Notes under the pieces: generated by a model
Told to the model about the DNA's origin: nothing
What the model saw: only the letters and a program-made list of their open reading frames with translations
Databases searched by the model: none
Translations under genes and position numbers: made by a program
Shown here: positions 1 to 9,259 of the stretch, one piece after another
How the letters are laid out: every line of letters begins with the position of its first letter
Numbering within the stretch: the stretch's first letter is position 1
NCBI GenBank assembly: GCA_043820105.1
Contig: JBDREC010000001.1
Coordinates: 1 to 64,000 of the forward strand
DNA length: 64,000 nucleotides
DNA from: JBDREC01 sp043820105 [NCBI: Pseudomonadota bacterium]
GTDB taxonomy: Bacteria; Bdellovibrionota_F; JAHFAK01
Reading direction: 5' to 3'

Positions 1-210
1 TATAAAAAACATTACAAAACCTCTTTTTCAAAAAGCTAATGCCCACACTCCTTATTCAAGCAATAAAAATATTTTATTATTAAAGGCTTATTGTATTCCC
101 ACTGTCATGCAATAAACCTTTATAATAAATATATTTTTATTGCTTTCATGCAGTCGTGTTCTGAGCATTTTTATGCTTTTTGAAAAAGAGGTTTTGTAAT
201 GTTTTTTATA
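1..210. repeat. 210-bp palindromic element (MITE-like) with perfect 36-bp terminal inverted repeats
   Basis: Bases 1-36 are the exact reverse complement of 175-210. Inside them, 58-94 and 110-145 are also near-complementary, so almost the whole element can fold into one long imperfect hairpin around a short centre near 95-109. It has no coding potential. The left end coincides with the window edge, so the element may extend further left. The following 211-509 holds no gene I can support. Size and structure fit a non-autonomous miniature transposable element or a large hairpin repeat; no flanking target duplication can be checked. Confidence 0.75.
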
Positions 211-509
211 CCAATTTATTAAGAGCAGTTCTTAACTTAGTCCATATTGTATTAAGCTTATTTATATCTTTTTATTTAGAAACAGTGGCAGATAAAAGAG
301 ATCTGTTAAAACTTTTAGCTTAGGTATGCAATTTGGAGATGACCCTAATATATCTTATTTAACAAATTGTTTCCCATTTTATAATTTTTCATTTATCGGA
401 GCAAGTTCTAGTTCTTTTAAACCAATAGATTGTAATTAATATTCTGGTAATTAGTAACAAAATTTAGTATAAAATTCATTAACATGTTTTTTTAATAAAA
501 GGATTTATT

Positions 510-1019
510 ATGGCAGATGAATGTGATGAATTACTCAAGCAATGCACTGATGATGAAAAAAATACTGAGAATAATCTCACTCAGAGTGATGATTCCAACG
601 GCTTTGTTTTGAAAGTTAAGGGCCATGTGATAAAATCAGTTGAAGAACTTCCCATTTATCCAATTATTAGACAAGTAGTAAATTGCAGTTATGAAATTTC
701 ACGGCGACCTACTTTTGTAAAGGATACTATTTTGGTTGAAGACGTTCGAAGGGTTTCCATTAAGATGCTGGGTTCTTTAGTTTCTGGTTTTGATATGGGA
801 TCAAAGGAATTTTTAATTGATCACCTTCTTATTGTTAAAGGTTTTTGTGGGGAATTAAAAGCTTATTACACTCTTGCTTTTGATCAGCGTTACATTGATG
901 ATGGAATGTATCTTGACATGCTTGAAAAATGCAAAAAAATCACCCAATATGCAGATAAAATTATATTATGTTTAAAGGGCAATAAGATTAAACAGATGAT
1001 GAATAAAAAAATTGGTTAA
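510..1019 (+). CDS. Four-helix-bundle protein of the S23/23S-intervening-sequence type (diverged)
   Basis: This 169-residue protein has an acidic N-terminal tail of about 30 residues, then a helical region of the size and spacing typical of four-helix-bundle proteins (S23/TIGR02436-like, also the Avd fold). The stretch RRVSIKMLGSLVSGF sits where the family usually has a conserved helix 2 (RRAAVSIPANIAEG-like), followed by a KEFLIDHLLIVKGFCGEL helix. The family is often found in rRNA intervening sequences or beside diversity-generating retroelement reverse transcriptases; neither is visible here. The start has an upstream AAAGGA ribosome site. Function unknown; the family assignment comes from pattern recognition. 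Confidence 0.6.
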   Translation: MADECDELLKQCTDDEKNTENNLTQSDDSNGFVLKVKGHVIKSVEELPIYPIIRQVVNCSYEISRRPTFVKDTILVEDVRRVSIKMLGSLVSGFDMGSKEFLIDHLLIVKGFCGELKAYYTLAFDQRYIDDGMYLDMLEKCKKITQYADKIILCLKGNKIKQMMNKKIG

Positions 1020-1078
1020 TTATTTGCTTTATTAGTTTTGCAGCTTTATCAATGTTTCCATTATAAATTTCAGCTTTA

Positions 1079-1450
1079 GTGGAAGCCTATAAAAAAGATG
1101 ATTATGCTTTAGCTATGGAGACTTTGAAAAGTCTTGGAATAAAGATTAAGGAAAAGAAAAAACAAGAGGCCTTAAATGAATTTTTTATAAAATGGTGTAA
1201 CTGGTTCGCTCGGCTTGTTAAAGAAGAGTTTTTTGATTTTGCCAAAAATAAAGACTATATGATTGAGGGAATAAAACTAAGAACAAACTTTTTTAGATTT
1301 GTAAGTGAGGTTAACAATACTTTTATTTTCTACGAAAGAGCCTTTCACGGTTTGTATAGAATTTTACATAAGCTAGCCCAAGTTGGGCAACTTGGGTTAA
1401 CACTCAACATTGGACCTTATGCTGGGATACATGGTGATGATTGGGATTAA
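1079..1450 (+). CDS. Hypothetical protein (GTG start), possibly a remnant
   Basis: A 123-residue reading frame on the same strand as the preceding four-helix-bundle gene. Its only start is GTG, with no recognisable ribosome site and an in-frame stop 15 bases upstream. The protein is mostly helical and rich in Lys and aromatic residues, ending in a Gly/Asp-rich tail. I recognise no family. It could be a second helical-bundle relative or a truncated gene; a chance frame is not excluded. Confidence 0.35.
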   Translation: MEAYKKDDYALAMETLKSLGIKIKEKKKQEALNEFFIKWCNWFARLVKEEFFDFAKNKDYMIEGIKLRTNFFRFVSEVNNTFIFYERAFHGLYRILHKLAQVGQLGLTLNIGPYAGIHGDDWD

Positions 1451-1475
1451 GATTAAGATTAGGCTTAAGATAAAG
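1442..1475. repeat. Word-like tandem repeat (GATTAA/GATTAG units)
   Basis: Short imperfect direct repeats of GATTAAGATTAAGATTAGG directly after the preceding reading frame. A closely similar string occurs at 41978-42022, so this is a dispersed intergenic repeat family. Confidence 0.6.
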
Positions 1476-1532
1476 ATAATACTTTTGGCCTGCATATTGC
1501 AAGATTAAGCCCTTGCTCTGTGTAGGTAATAA

Positions 1533-3560
1533 TTATTTAACGCTATCAAAAAGATCTAGCGTTTCAGTTTCTCCAAAAGATCCTGTCGCTGATCTTGTAA
1601 AATCTTCATATAACCAATTATGAATACTAAAAGTATTTGGATCCCACATTAATATATCAACATCAGAGTCTCCGTCATAATCGGCAAGTGTTGCTATCTC
1701 GAAGTCAGCTGCATTTGCATATTCAATTGTATCTATATCATTCATTATTCTTGTACTTGAGTCTACGATTTGCCAAACTTGCATTTCCTGGCTTGTATTG
1801 TGTCTAAAAAGCATATCGTAATTTCCATCTGAGTCGAAATCACCCACTCCGCTTAGTTCCCAGTCCATAGAAAGGGTTCCGTAAAGTCCTTTGCCTGTAA
1901 TAGTAAATCCTGCCATATACCAGACATGAATTTCTCCATGGTTTAGTGGTTTATCTGGATTGTAGGAGGTTCTGCGGGCAACAAGATCAGTCCTGCCGTT
2001 GCCATTGAAATCACCCATTTCAACTAATTCAGTGTCTGATTCAACTGCAGGACTTACAGAATTTTTATATGTAACATCTCCAAGTCTTCTCCAGACAACA
2101 AAGGAAGAACTATCTGCATCAAAAAAGATAAGGTCAGTTAAGTCATCTGTATGGAACTCTCCAATTCCAAGAAGGCTTAAGTTGTCTTCAGGAATTCCAA
2201 ATTCATAGGTTTCTTGTAAATCAGCTCCATTGAGAATCCACACATCAAGCATTTTAGTGCTGGTATTCTGCCATAAAATATCTGCTTTATCATCAAAATC
2301 AAAATCTTCAATTGCTAATATTGTGTAATTTAGGTTTCTATTTTCAGTGAAATTTAATTCTGAATAAGTTATTCCTCCCATTTTCCAAATTTTCAATATT
2401 CCGGAGGTTTCATGACGCCAGAGCAGATCTGTTTTCGAATCTCCGTCAAAATCGCCATTTCCTATATATATATAATCAGGATCAGCCTGAAGATCGTTAG
2501 ATGCTGTGCTTTCGCTTATTTCAGTTCCATTCATCAAATGAATTCTAACAAGATTAGTGCTTGAATTTCTTATTAAAACATCAGATTTACCATCACCGTT
2601 AAAATCAAGTTGTTTATGAAATCCATTAAAAAGACTATTTGCTTCAGTAATTTCTACTGTTTCTTCGGCTGTTTCTGCTTCATCTTCGTTTGTATCGTTT
2701 TCACTTGTTTGCGAAGTATTGTTGCTACTTTGATTTTCAGATGTGTTTGCAGAAGTTTCATTAGAATCTTGCTCTTGTTCAGTTTCCTCTTCAGAAAAAT
2801 CAATTGTCCAACCAGATGGATTTACAGAAACAGAGCCATCTTCTTCGAAAATTAGATCTGCATTAATTCTGGCTGATACATTGGAACCTTCTGTGAGATT
2901 CTCTGCATCTAATCCCAAGGAAGTCCTATTTATCCTTAATCTGCTTACTCCATCAGCTGATAAAACTTCCCCAATGTTTAAATAAGAAATAGCATCTGTT
3001 GAAGTTTCCCTGATTGGTAAGTAAAGGGTTAGCATTGAAGCATCATTTGCTGTTTGAGAAAATTGCAGCGTATAATCGCCATTTTCATCAGTAATTTCAT
3101 TGTCATTGTCAATTATTTCATCAGCTGTTTTAATTGTATCTGAGGCAGTGCTATATTTGAAAAATTCACTTTCAGTTTCTAAAGATGCAGAAATAATTAC
3201 AATTAAATCATTGGAGTCTGTAATCTGGGCTTTTGTTTGGTCTAATTCAAGGGTTTTAAAGTAGCCTGAGGTATTGTTTTCAGGAAGTACGTCTTCTGCG
3301 TTTGTAACACCTGAGCGCGAGATAATGTCCTGTCTGGTTATAATATCGGATCGAATTAAAATGCTTTCAAGATCAACATTACCACTAAAATCAATATTTA
3401 TTGTAATTGTATCATATAAGGAATCTTCCTCGTTTTGCTTATCTGATTCATCTTGGAAATTAGTGGGTTTATTTTGGGTACTTGTACAAGCAAAAAAGAT
3501 AAATGTACAAACATATAAGCAAAAGACGTAACATGTTAATATGATTTGTTTATTTCCCAT
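1533..3560 (-). CDS. Surface lipoprotein with Ser/Asn/Glu-rich linker and FG-GAP/VCBS propeller repeats
   Basis: About 675 residues. The N-terminus is a lipoprotein signal ending in FIFFAC, so the protein is predicted to be lipidated and carried to the outer membrane. A beta-rich N-terminal half is followed by a low-complexity linker (roughly residues 255-310) rich in Glu, Ser, Asn and Thr. The C-terminal ~350 residues hold repeated Ca-binding-like turns such as DFNGDGKSDVLIR, DFDGDSKTDLLWR and DFDSDGNYDMLFR, the signature of FG-GAP/VCBS beta-propellers. I place the start at the ATG at 3560 because AGGGG lies just upstream; a TTG two codons earlier is possible. No sigma-54 site was found upstream, unlike the lipoproteins at 21-48 kb. 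Ligand unknown. Confidence 0.8.
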   Translation of the reverse strand: MGNKQIILTCYVFCLYVCTFIFFACTSTQNKPTNFQDESDKQNEEDSLYDTITINIDFSGNVDLESILIRSDIITRQDIISRSGVTNAEDVLPENNTSGYFKTLELDQTKAQITDSNDLIVIISASLETESEFFKYSTASDTIKTADEIIDNDNEITDENGDYTLQFSQTANDASMLTLYLPIRETSTDAISYLNIGEVLSADGVSRLRINRTSLGLDAENLTEGSNVSARINADLIFEEDGSVSVNPSGWTIDFSEEETEQEQDSNETSANTSENQSSNNTSQTSENDTNEDEAETAEETVEITEANSLFNGFHKQLDFNGDGKSDVLIRNSSTNLVRIHLMNGTEISESTASNDLQADPDYIYIGNGDFDGDSKTDLLWRHETSGILKIWKMGGITYSELNFTENRNLNYTILAIEDFDFDDKADILWQNTSTKMLDVWILNGADLQETYEFGIPEDNLSLLGIGEFHTDDLTDLIFFDADSSSFVVWRRLGDVTYKNSVSPAVESDTELVEMGDFNGNGRTDLVARRTSYNPDKPLNHGEIHVWYMAGFTITGKGLYGTLSMDWELSGVGDFDSDGNYDMLFRHNTSQEMQVWQIVDSSTRIMNDIDTIEYANAADFEIATLADYDGDSDVDILMWDPNTFSIHNWLYEDFTRSATGSFGETETLDLFDSVK

Positions 3561-3692
3561 CCCCAACCCCTTTAAAAACTAATAAATTATATCATAATAT
3601 TGATATATTTACAATGGATATTATGCTGTAATCTTGCAAAGCAATGTATTTAAATGATTATTTCCTTTTTTGACAAAAAACATGCTTCTGTC

Positions 3693-3721
3693 TTGACCAA
3701 AATTTATTATGTCTATATACT
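3693..3721 (+). promoter_or_regulatory. Sigma-70-type promoter for nrdJ
   Basis: TTGACC at 3693-3698 and TATACT at 3716-3721 are separated by exactly 17 bases and lie about 60 bases before the nrdJ start. I see no cobalamin riboswitch in this short leader. Confidence 0.6.
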
Positions 3722-3782
3722 TTTTTGATATAAATCCCGGTTTGTTAACTGAAAAATTTTTAAGGAAAAATACGAGGAATAT

Positions 3783-5978
3783 ATGTCTCCAATTTCACTC
3801 AAAACAGTTATTAAAAGAAATAATTCAAAACAAAATTTTAAAAAAGATAAACTTGAAAATGCGATATGGACAGCTGCTAGAAATGTTGGTGGAAAAGATC
3901 AGGAGCTTGCAAAGAAGCTAACAGAAACTGTTTGCGAATATTTGGCTAAAATCTATCCGCACAATAAAGAATTAACGTCTTCTGATATTGGTTCAGCTGT
4001 TGAAAAAATACTTGTTGAACAAGGTCACTATAAGACAGTTAAAGAATTTATTTTATCCCGTGAGCATAAAAGACAAGTCTATATTAGAAAACATCAGCTT
4101 GGAGTTAAGGATGATATAGGAACTTTAGATTACAATGCTTTATTTATTCTAAAAAAACGTTATTTAATGAGAGATGAAAATGGCAAGACCATTGAAACAC
4201 CAAAGGGAATGCTGAAAAGAGTTGCTAAGTTTATAGCAAAGGCAGAAAAGAATGCTGCCCTAAGAAAGAAGTGGGAAAAAGAATTTTTTGCAATTATGGA
4301 TAACTGGGAATTCTTGCCTGGCACCAGGGTTTTAGCTAATGCTGGAGGCAAAAACCCCCAAATGGCGAATTGTTTTGTTTTTGAAATAGATGATTCAATT
4401 GAATCAATTTTCAAAACTCTTTATGAATCAAGTTTAACAAAAAAATATGGCGGTGGTTGTGGATATAACTTTTCAAGGTTAAGGCCAAAAGGCGATAGAG
4501 TTGGTAAAGATGCAGGACTAGCAGCTGGCCCTGTTGACATTATGCAAATGTTTGACACTCCAACAAGCATCTTCAGGCAGCAGGGACGCTATGAAAGCGG
4601 TAATATGGCCGTTTTAAATGTTGATCATCCAGATATTTTAGAATTTATCGCAGCCAAAAATGACGATGGAATTTTGCCAAAAACAAATATTTCAGTTGGA
4701 ATTAGTGATGCCTTTATGGAAGCTGTTAAAAAGGATACCAAGTGGGATCTGATTAATCCAAGAACAAGGGAAGTTGTTAATTCTATTAATGCTAAAGCGA
4801 TCTTTGAACTTATTGCAAATTATGCACATAGAACAGGTGATCCTGGTATTTTATTTTTAAATAGAATTAATGAAGATAATCCTGTCTTAAAACTTTTAGG
4901 TCCAATTACTGCCACAAACCCATGCGGTGAAGAACCTTTATTTCCATATGAATCATGCAACCTGGGTTATTTAAACTTACAATCCTATATTAGGATTAAT
5001 AGTAAAGGAAAGGCGGAATATGATTTTAAGCGCCTTGCTGAAGTTTGTCAGGTGGCAACAAGGTTCATGGATGATGTTATAGACGTTTCCTGGTATCCTG
5101 TTGATATGCAAACAGAAACTATTAAAAATCGTTTCAGAAGAATAGGAGTTGGAATTTGTGGATGGGCAGATGTTTTGGTTGATATGGGTTTATCTTATGA
5201 TGATTCCGAAGCCTTTGTCCTTGCTGAAAAAATTATGAAAACTATCGGTGATTCCTGTCATAAGGCTTCAATGGATCTTGGAGTTGAAAAGGGTCCTTTT
5301 GGTTATGTTAAATATTCTTCCTGGGCAAATTCAAAAACCAAACCAAGAAATATTGCAACAAATACAATACCTCCAAGCTCAAGTAATGCTGTTATTTTCA
5401 ATACCTCTTTTGGTATTGAACCTTATTTTGCACTAGCCTTTCATCAAAATGTCTTAGGTGGTATGAGGATAGAAAATATTTGTTATAAGCTCGTAGAAGT
5501 ACTAAAAAGAGAAGGCATTGAGGTTGATAATTTATTTGAAAGAATTTTCGAAGCTCATGGCAGCATAAAAGATATTCAGGAAATACCAGCTAAGATTAAA
5601 AAACTTTTCCTAACAGCCCATGAAATTCATTGGCGCGATCACATTCGAATGCAATCAGCCTGGCAAAAGCATAATGATGGAGCTATTACCAAAACTATTA
5701 ACATGTCTTCAAGGGCTTCTGTTATTGATTTTGAAAGAGCATATTTTATGGCTTGGGAATCTGGGTGCAAGGGTATTACTCTATATCGCGATCAATCAAA
5801 AGCAGATCAGGTTATTGAGTTTGGAAAGAAAAATGAAGCCCCAGTTAAACCAAAGCACATAACAAGGCAAAAGAAGTTAAGAGCTGGAGATAAATGCCCT
5901 GAGTGTGATCATATCTTGGTTGCAAATGAGGGCTGTATTAAATGCATGAACTGTTCTTTTAGTTTGTGTGAATTATAG
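3783..5978 (+). CDS. nrdJ: Adenosylcobalamin-dependent (class II) ribonucleotide reductase
   Basis: 731 residues. The enzyme reduces ribonucleotides to deoxyribonucleotides using a B12-derived thiyl radical and needs no oxygen. The N-terminal ~90 residues form an ATP-cone regulatory domain. The barrel holds the redox pair and radical cysteine: MANCFVFEID (near residue 196), NPCGEEP (near 380) and ESCNLGYLNL (11 residues later, the expected spacing). KKYGGGCGYNFSRLRPKGD is also characteristic of the family. The C-terminus ends in a zinc-ribbon-like CPEC...CIKCMNC cluster. The start has GAGG eight bases upstream. The 3' end overlaps that of the convergent membrane protein by 20 bases. No class I or III reductase is visible here. 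Confidence 0.96.
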   Translation: MSPISLKTVIKRNNSKQNFKKDKLENAIWTAARNVGGKDQELAKKLTETVCEYLAKIYPHNKELTSSDIGSAVEKILVEQGHYKTVKEFILSREHKRQVYIRKHQLGVKDDIGTLDYNALFILKKRYLMRDENGKTIETPKGMLKRVAKFIAKAEKNAALRKKWEKEFFAIMDNWEFLPGTRVLANAGGKNPQMANCFVFEIDDSIESIFKTLYESSLTKKYGGGCGYNFSRLRPKGDRVGKDAGLAAGPVDIMQMFDTPTSIFRQQGRYESGNMAVLNVDHPDILEFIAAKNDDGILPKTNISVGISDAFMEAVKKDTKWDLINPRTREVVNSINAKAIFELIANYAHRTGDPGILFLNRINEDNPVLKLLGPITATNPCGEEPLFPYESCNLGYLNLQSYIRINSKGKAEYDFKRLAEVCQVATRFMDDVIDVSWYPVDMQTETIKNRFRRIGVGICGWADVLVDMGLSYDDSEAFVLAEKIMKTIGDSCHKASMDLGVEKGPFGYVKYSSWANSKTKPRNIATNTIPPSSSNAVIFNTSFGIEPYFALAFHQNVLGGMRIENICYKLVEVLKREGIEVDNLFERIFEAHGSIKDIQEIPAKIKKLFLTAHEIHWRDHIRMQSAWQKHNDGAITKTINMSSRASVIDFERAYFMAWESGCKGITLYRDQSKADQVIEFGKKNEAPVKPKHITRQKKLRAGDKCPECDHILVANEGCIKCMNCSFSLCEL

Positions 5979-7728
5979 TTTTCTTGCCGGACTTACGATT
6001 AAATAAAAATATTGTAATGAATAAAAAAATCGTAATTGTTGCTGAAAACCAGGTGTTATAAATAAAGCAGTAAATAACTTTATCTTCAATTATATATGCA
6101 ACTAACATTATTAAAAACAAAGACATTAGCATTATTTTTCCTTTTGTGCTTTCAATCCAATTAAAAAAGATAAGAGGTAGTCCCAAAAGACCTGCGTAAT
6201 AATACCGCACCGTACTGAATAAAAGGAAAAACAATGTAAAACCAAATAGGGTTATAAAGCTTACGTCATCCATATATCTTGAAATTTTTATCAGGTAAAT
6301 GATGAAAAACAATATGAATAAAAAATATACATGTTTCAACGAAAAATATAAATACAAGGGTTTTTTGAATTTATTTTGCCTTGGTTCATAATCAAGTTGT
6401 TTGGCTGATTTGTGAAATTCTTTTGGAAAAATGAAGTTATAAATAAATCCAATTCTTCCTGAGGCCATTCTTCCTGAGTTTATTTTCATTTGATGAACAA
6501 AACCGGTCCAATTTTCAAAGCCGCGCCCAACTGTAAGGCTTAGGCAAAAAAGAATAATAATAGTGAGCATTGTTGAGATTAAAAAACGCCTATATTTGCG
6601 AACAACTAATTTTTTTTCATGTATGATTTTATAAATATATTTAATGCAAATTCCAATGATAAAGAAGATTGGGAAAATTATTAACATGGTTGATAATGAG
6701 ATTAATATTCCAGCTAAGCTATATTTATTAAGTTTTAATAAAGAAATTCCAGCCACTAAAGCAGAAATCCAAAAATACCTTAAAAAGGCACCTCCAAGTA
6801 AATAGGAATCAGGTACATTGATCCAAAAGAAAATAATAAAAAGCAGTCCAATTTTCCAATCAAATGCATAAAGCACCAAAATAAACATTATTAGTACCAT
6901 GACAAGATTAAGTAAGCTTAACATGGTCATGTTGAAAAAGTTTACAGGCACAAGGTTTGAAAGAGTTGAGGCAAAGAAATTGTATACAGGCGTTCCGTTG
7001 TAACCATGATCAATAAACCTTCTTTGCCAACCTCTCTTTCCGTGCCAGGAATGATAAATTTTTATATCTTTTCTAAATTCATTCCATCTTTCTTTGCTAA
7101 ATACATTTTTGCAGAAAGTTTTTGCTTCATTATTTAAAAACTTTGAGGTTTTTTTAACTTGGTTTATTTTTAGGTTACGTACATATTTAGGAATATCTAA
7201 TTTTAATTCATCTAAAGCAATTAGCGAACAAATATAATGATTTTCATAGCCCAATTCAAAAAAATATTTTGGTCCTAAATAGTAATGAAAAGTATCACCT
7301 GCATCAAAGTATTTGTCTCGAGTTATACCATATCGATAGAGTGTAATAAAGGATGAAAAAATAGTTAATAAAATTAAACTTATAAATAATATTTTTTCAA
7401 ACCAAGCCCTTTTTATAAACAAAGATAGAAAAAGTAATAAGATTACCAGGGCTGAAACATATAACAGACAATCACTTAAATCACTTTTTGATATTTTATC
7501 GTCATTTATTTGATAATCATATATCTGTAAATGTCCAACACTTTGAATTGAACGATTTTGATTAGATTTGTTTGAAATTATTAAAATTAATGTGAGTAAA
7601 AATGTGATCAATAGAATTAATATGGGAATAGTTTTTTTGTTCATATAAATAAATAATAATATTAAATTTAAAAATGTCAAAGAGGGCTTGATAGTTTTTA
7701 ATGCCATTAGAATGCCACTAATTTCCAT
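5959..7728 (-). CDS. Polytopic membrane protein, GT-C glycosyltransferase-like
   Basis: About 589 residues, with a dozen or so hydrophobic segments spread through the chain and a large loop after the first two to four. The loop begins with FDAGDTFHYYLGPKYF, carrying an acidic motif in the place where GT-C (PMT/DUF2029-like) transferases have their catalytic Asp. This suggests a polyprenyl-phosphate-sugar-dependent glycosyltransferase in the inner membrane, but sequence similarity is too weak to name a substrate. Start is uncertain: the ATG at 7728 has a weak GAG site, whereas the ATG at 7644 (MNKKTIPILILL) gives a cleaner first membrane helix. The gene stands alone, convergent with nrdJ. Confidence 0.7.
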   Translation of the reverse strand: MEISGILMALKTIKPSLTFLNLILLFIYMNKKTIPILILLITFLLTLILIISNKSNQNRSIQSVGHLQIYDYQINDDKISKSDLSDCLLYVSALVILLLFLSLFIKRAWFEKILFISLILLTIFSSFITLYRYGITRDKYFDAGDTFHYYLGPKYFFELGYENHYICSLIALDELKLDIPKYVRNLKINQVKKTSKFLNNEAKTFCKNVFSKERWNEFRKDIKIYHSWHGKRGWQRRFIDHGYNGTPVYNFFASTLSNLVPVNFFNMTMLSLLNLVMVLIMFILVLYAFDWKIGLLFIIFFWINVPDSYLLGGAFLRYFWISALVAGISLLKLNKYSLAGILISLSTMLIIFPIFFIIGICIKYIYKIIHEKKLVVRKYRRFLISTMLTIIILFCLSLTVGRGFENWTGFVHQMKINSGRMASGRIGFIYNFIFPKEFHKSAKQLDYEPRQNKFKKPLYLYFSLKHVYFLFILFFIIYLIKISRYMDDVSFITLFGFTLFFLLFSTVRYYYAGLLGLPLIFFNWIESTKGKIMLMSLFLIMLVAYIIEDKVIYCFIYNTWFSATITIFLFITIFLFNRKSGKKTIIHTN

Positions 7729-7823
7729 TTGGCGCTCTAGCAAAAAATAGAAATAGTTGCTTTTTTAAAAAAATTCTTATAGTCATTTTTTTTAAACCAA
7801 ATATTTCAATTTTGGGGGTTAAA

Positions 7824-9152
7824 ATGGGAACGCCTTTTCAGCGTGGCCAGTGGACTGGCAAATTGGGTTTTATCTTAGCTGGCGCAGGTTCAGCCATTGG
7901 ACTTGGGAATATCTGGAAATTTCCTTATATGATAGGGGTTTCAGGTGGCGGGGCTTTTGTCTTTATTTATCTTTTAGCAATTCTATTGCTAGGTTTACCA
8001 ATTATCATGTCAGAATTCCTGATCGGAAAATCTACACAAAAAAATCCAGTGGGTGCATTCAAAATTCTTTCACCTAACAAACCATTTTGGCTAGTTGGAG
8101 CCTTTGGTGTTATTTGTGCCTGTATTATTATGAGTTTTTATAGTGTTGTTGCTGGATGGTCTTTACATTTTATTTATGAAGCTGTTTTAGGATTTTCAGG
8201 CGGTGATGGTGAGATTCAGGGAATTTTTGGAAAGCTTTATGAAAATGGACTTGCTAATTGTTTTTGGCATACAGTGTTCATGCTTTTTTGTGTTGGAATT
8301 GTTGTTGGTGGAATTAAAGACGGGCTTGAAAAATATAATAAAATATTAATGCCTGCCTTATTTCTAATTCTGATTTTGCTAATGATTTATTCTTTAATGA
8401 CTGAAGGGGCTATGAGGGCATTATCATTTCTATTTAAACCTGATTTTTCAAAAATTACTCCACAAGTTGTTCTTGATGCCTTGGGACAGGCTTTTTTTAC
8501 ATTGTCTTTAGGCGTTGGAACAATGATTACCTATGGAAGTTATTTGAAAAAAGAAACTCAAATTCCTTCCTGTTCATTCACAATAGTTGGTCTTGATACT
8601 GTGATCGCTATTATGGCAGGAATTGTTATTTTTCCAATAGTTTTTACTTTTGATATTGAGCCAAGCTCTGGCCCTGGTCTAATTTTTTCATCTCTACCTG
8701 TTTTATTTAGCAAAATTCCTTTTGGTTATTTTTTCTCAATTGCCTTTTTTGTTTTACTCTTTTTCGCTGCCCTTACCTCAGCTGTGTCTCTTTTGGAAGT
8801 GCCAGTTGCTTATTTAATTGATGAATGGAAAATTTCCAGAAGAAAAGCAACGATAGGAGTTGGTCTTGCCATTTATCTTTTAGGAATAGCATGTTCCTTT
8901 GATAATTTTGGAATATTTGGAATGAGCTTTTTTGAAATTTTTGATAAAGCAGCAACAAATGTTATAATGCCATTGGGTGGTTTAATGATCACAATTTTTG
9001 CAGGCTATTTTATTTCCCAAAAAGTTAAAGAAGAATATTTTCCAGATTCTTGGAAGCCTTTATTATTAAAGGTTTATGATGTTTTAATTAAAACAATTAC
9101 GCCTATTTTAATTCTTATTGTTTTAATTGCAAAGATTTATGAGTTGTTTTAA
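7824..9152 (+). CDS. Sodium-dependent symporter of the NSS/SNF family
   Basis: 442 residues with about 11 membrane helices, the usual size for bacterial neurotransmitter:sodium symporters (LeuT/MhsT/TnaT type). The N-terminus carries GAGSAIGLGNIWKFPYM, the unwound helix-1 motif that builds the substrate and sodium sites, followed by SGGGAFVFIYL in helix 2. These proteins import amino acids or related amines with Na+. The ATG at 7824 is chosen because GGGGG lies five bases upstream; a TTG four codons earlier is less likely. The substrate cannot be read from the sequence. Confidence 0.93.
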   Translation: MGTPFQRGQWTGKLGFILAGAGSAIGLGNIWKFPYMIGVSGGGAFVFIYLLAILLLGLPIIMSEFLIGKSTQKNPVGAFKILSPNKPFWLVGAFGVICACIIMSFYSVVAGWSLHFIYEAVLGFSGGDGEIQGIFGKLYENGLANCFWHTVFMLFCVGIVVGGIKDGLEKYNKILMPALFLILILLMIYSLMTEGAMRALSFLFKPDFSKITPQVVLDALGQAFFTLSLGVGTMITYGSYLKKETQIPSCSFTIVGLDTVIAIMAGIVIFPIVFTFDIEPSSGPGLIFSSLPVLFSKIPFGYFFSIAFFVLLFFAALTSAVSLLEVPVAYLIDEWKISRRKATIGVGLAIYLLGIACSFDNFGIFGMSFFEIFDKAATNVIMPLGGLMITIFAGYFISQKVKEEYFPDSWKPLLLKVYDVLIKTITPILILIVLIAKIYELF

Positions 9153-9259
9153 TTAATATGATGTTATTAATAATTTTTTTTCAGTTGAGATATCCAGTTT
9201 GACTTTATTCTTACATTTGACTACTGTTTTTGTAGATTAATTTCTTGGAGACAATTTAA

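Noticed and set aside
510-1019. Diversity-generating retroelement accessory protein
   Set aside because: The fold fits, but no reverse transcriptase or template/variable repeat is visible in the window.
3590-3780. Cobalamin riboswitch upstream of nrdJ
   Set aside because: The leader is too short and lacks the conserved B12-box and stem structure.
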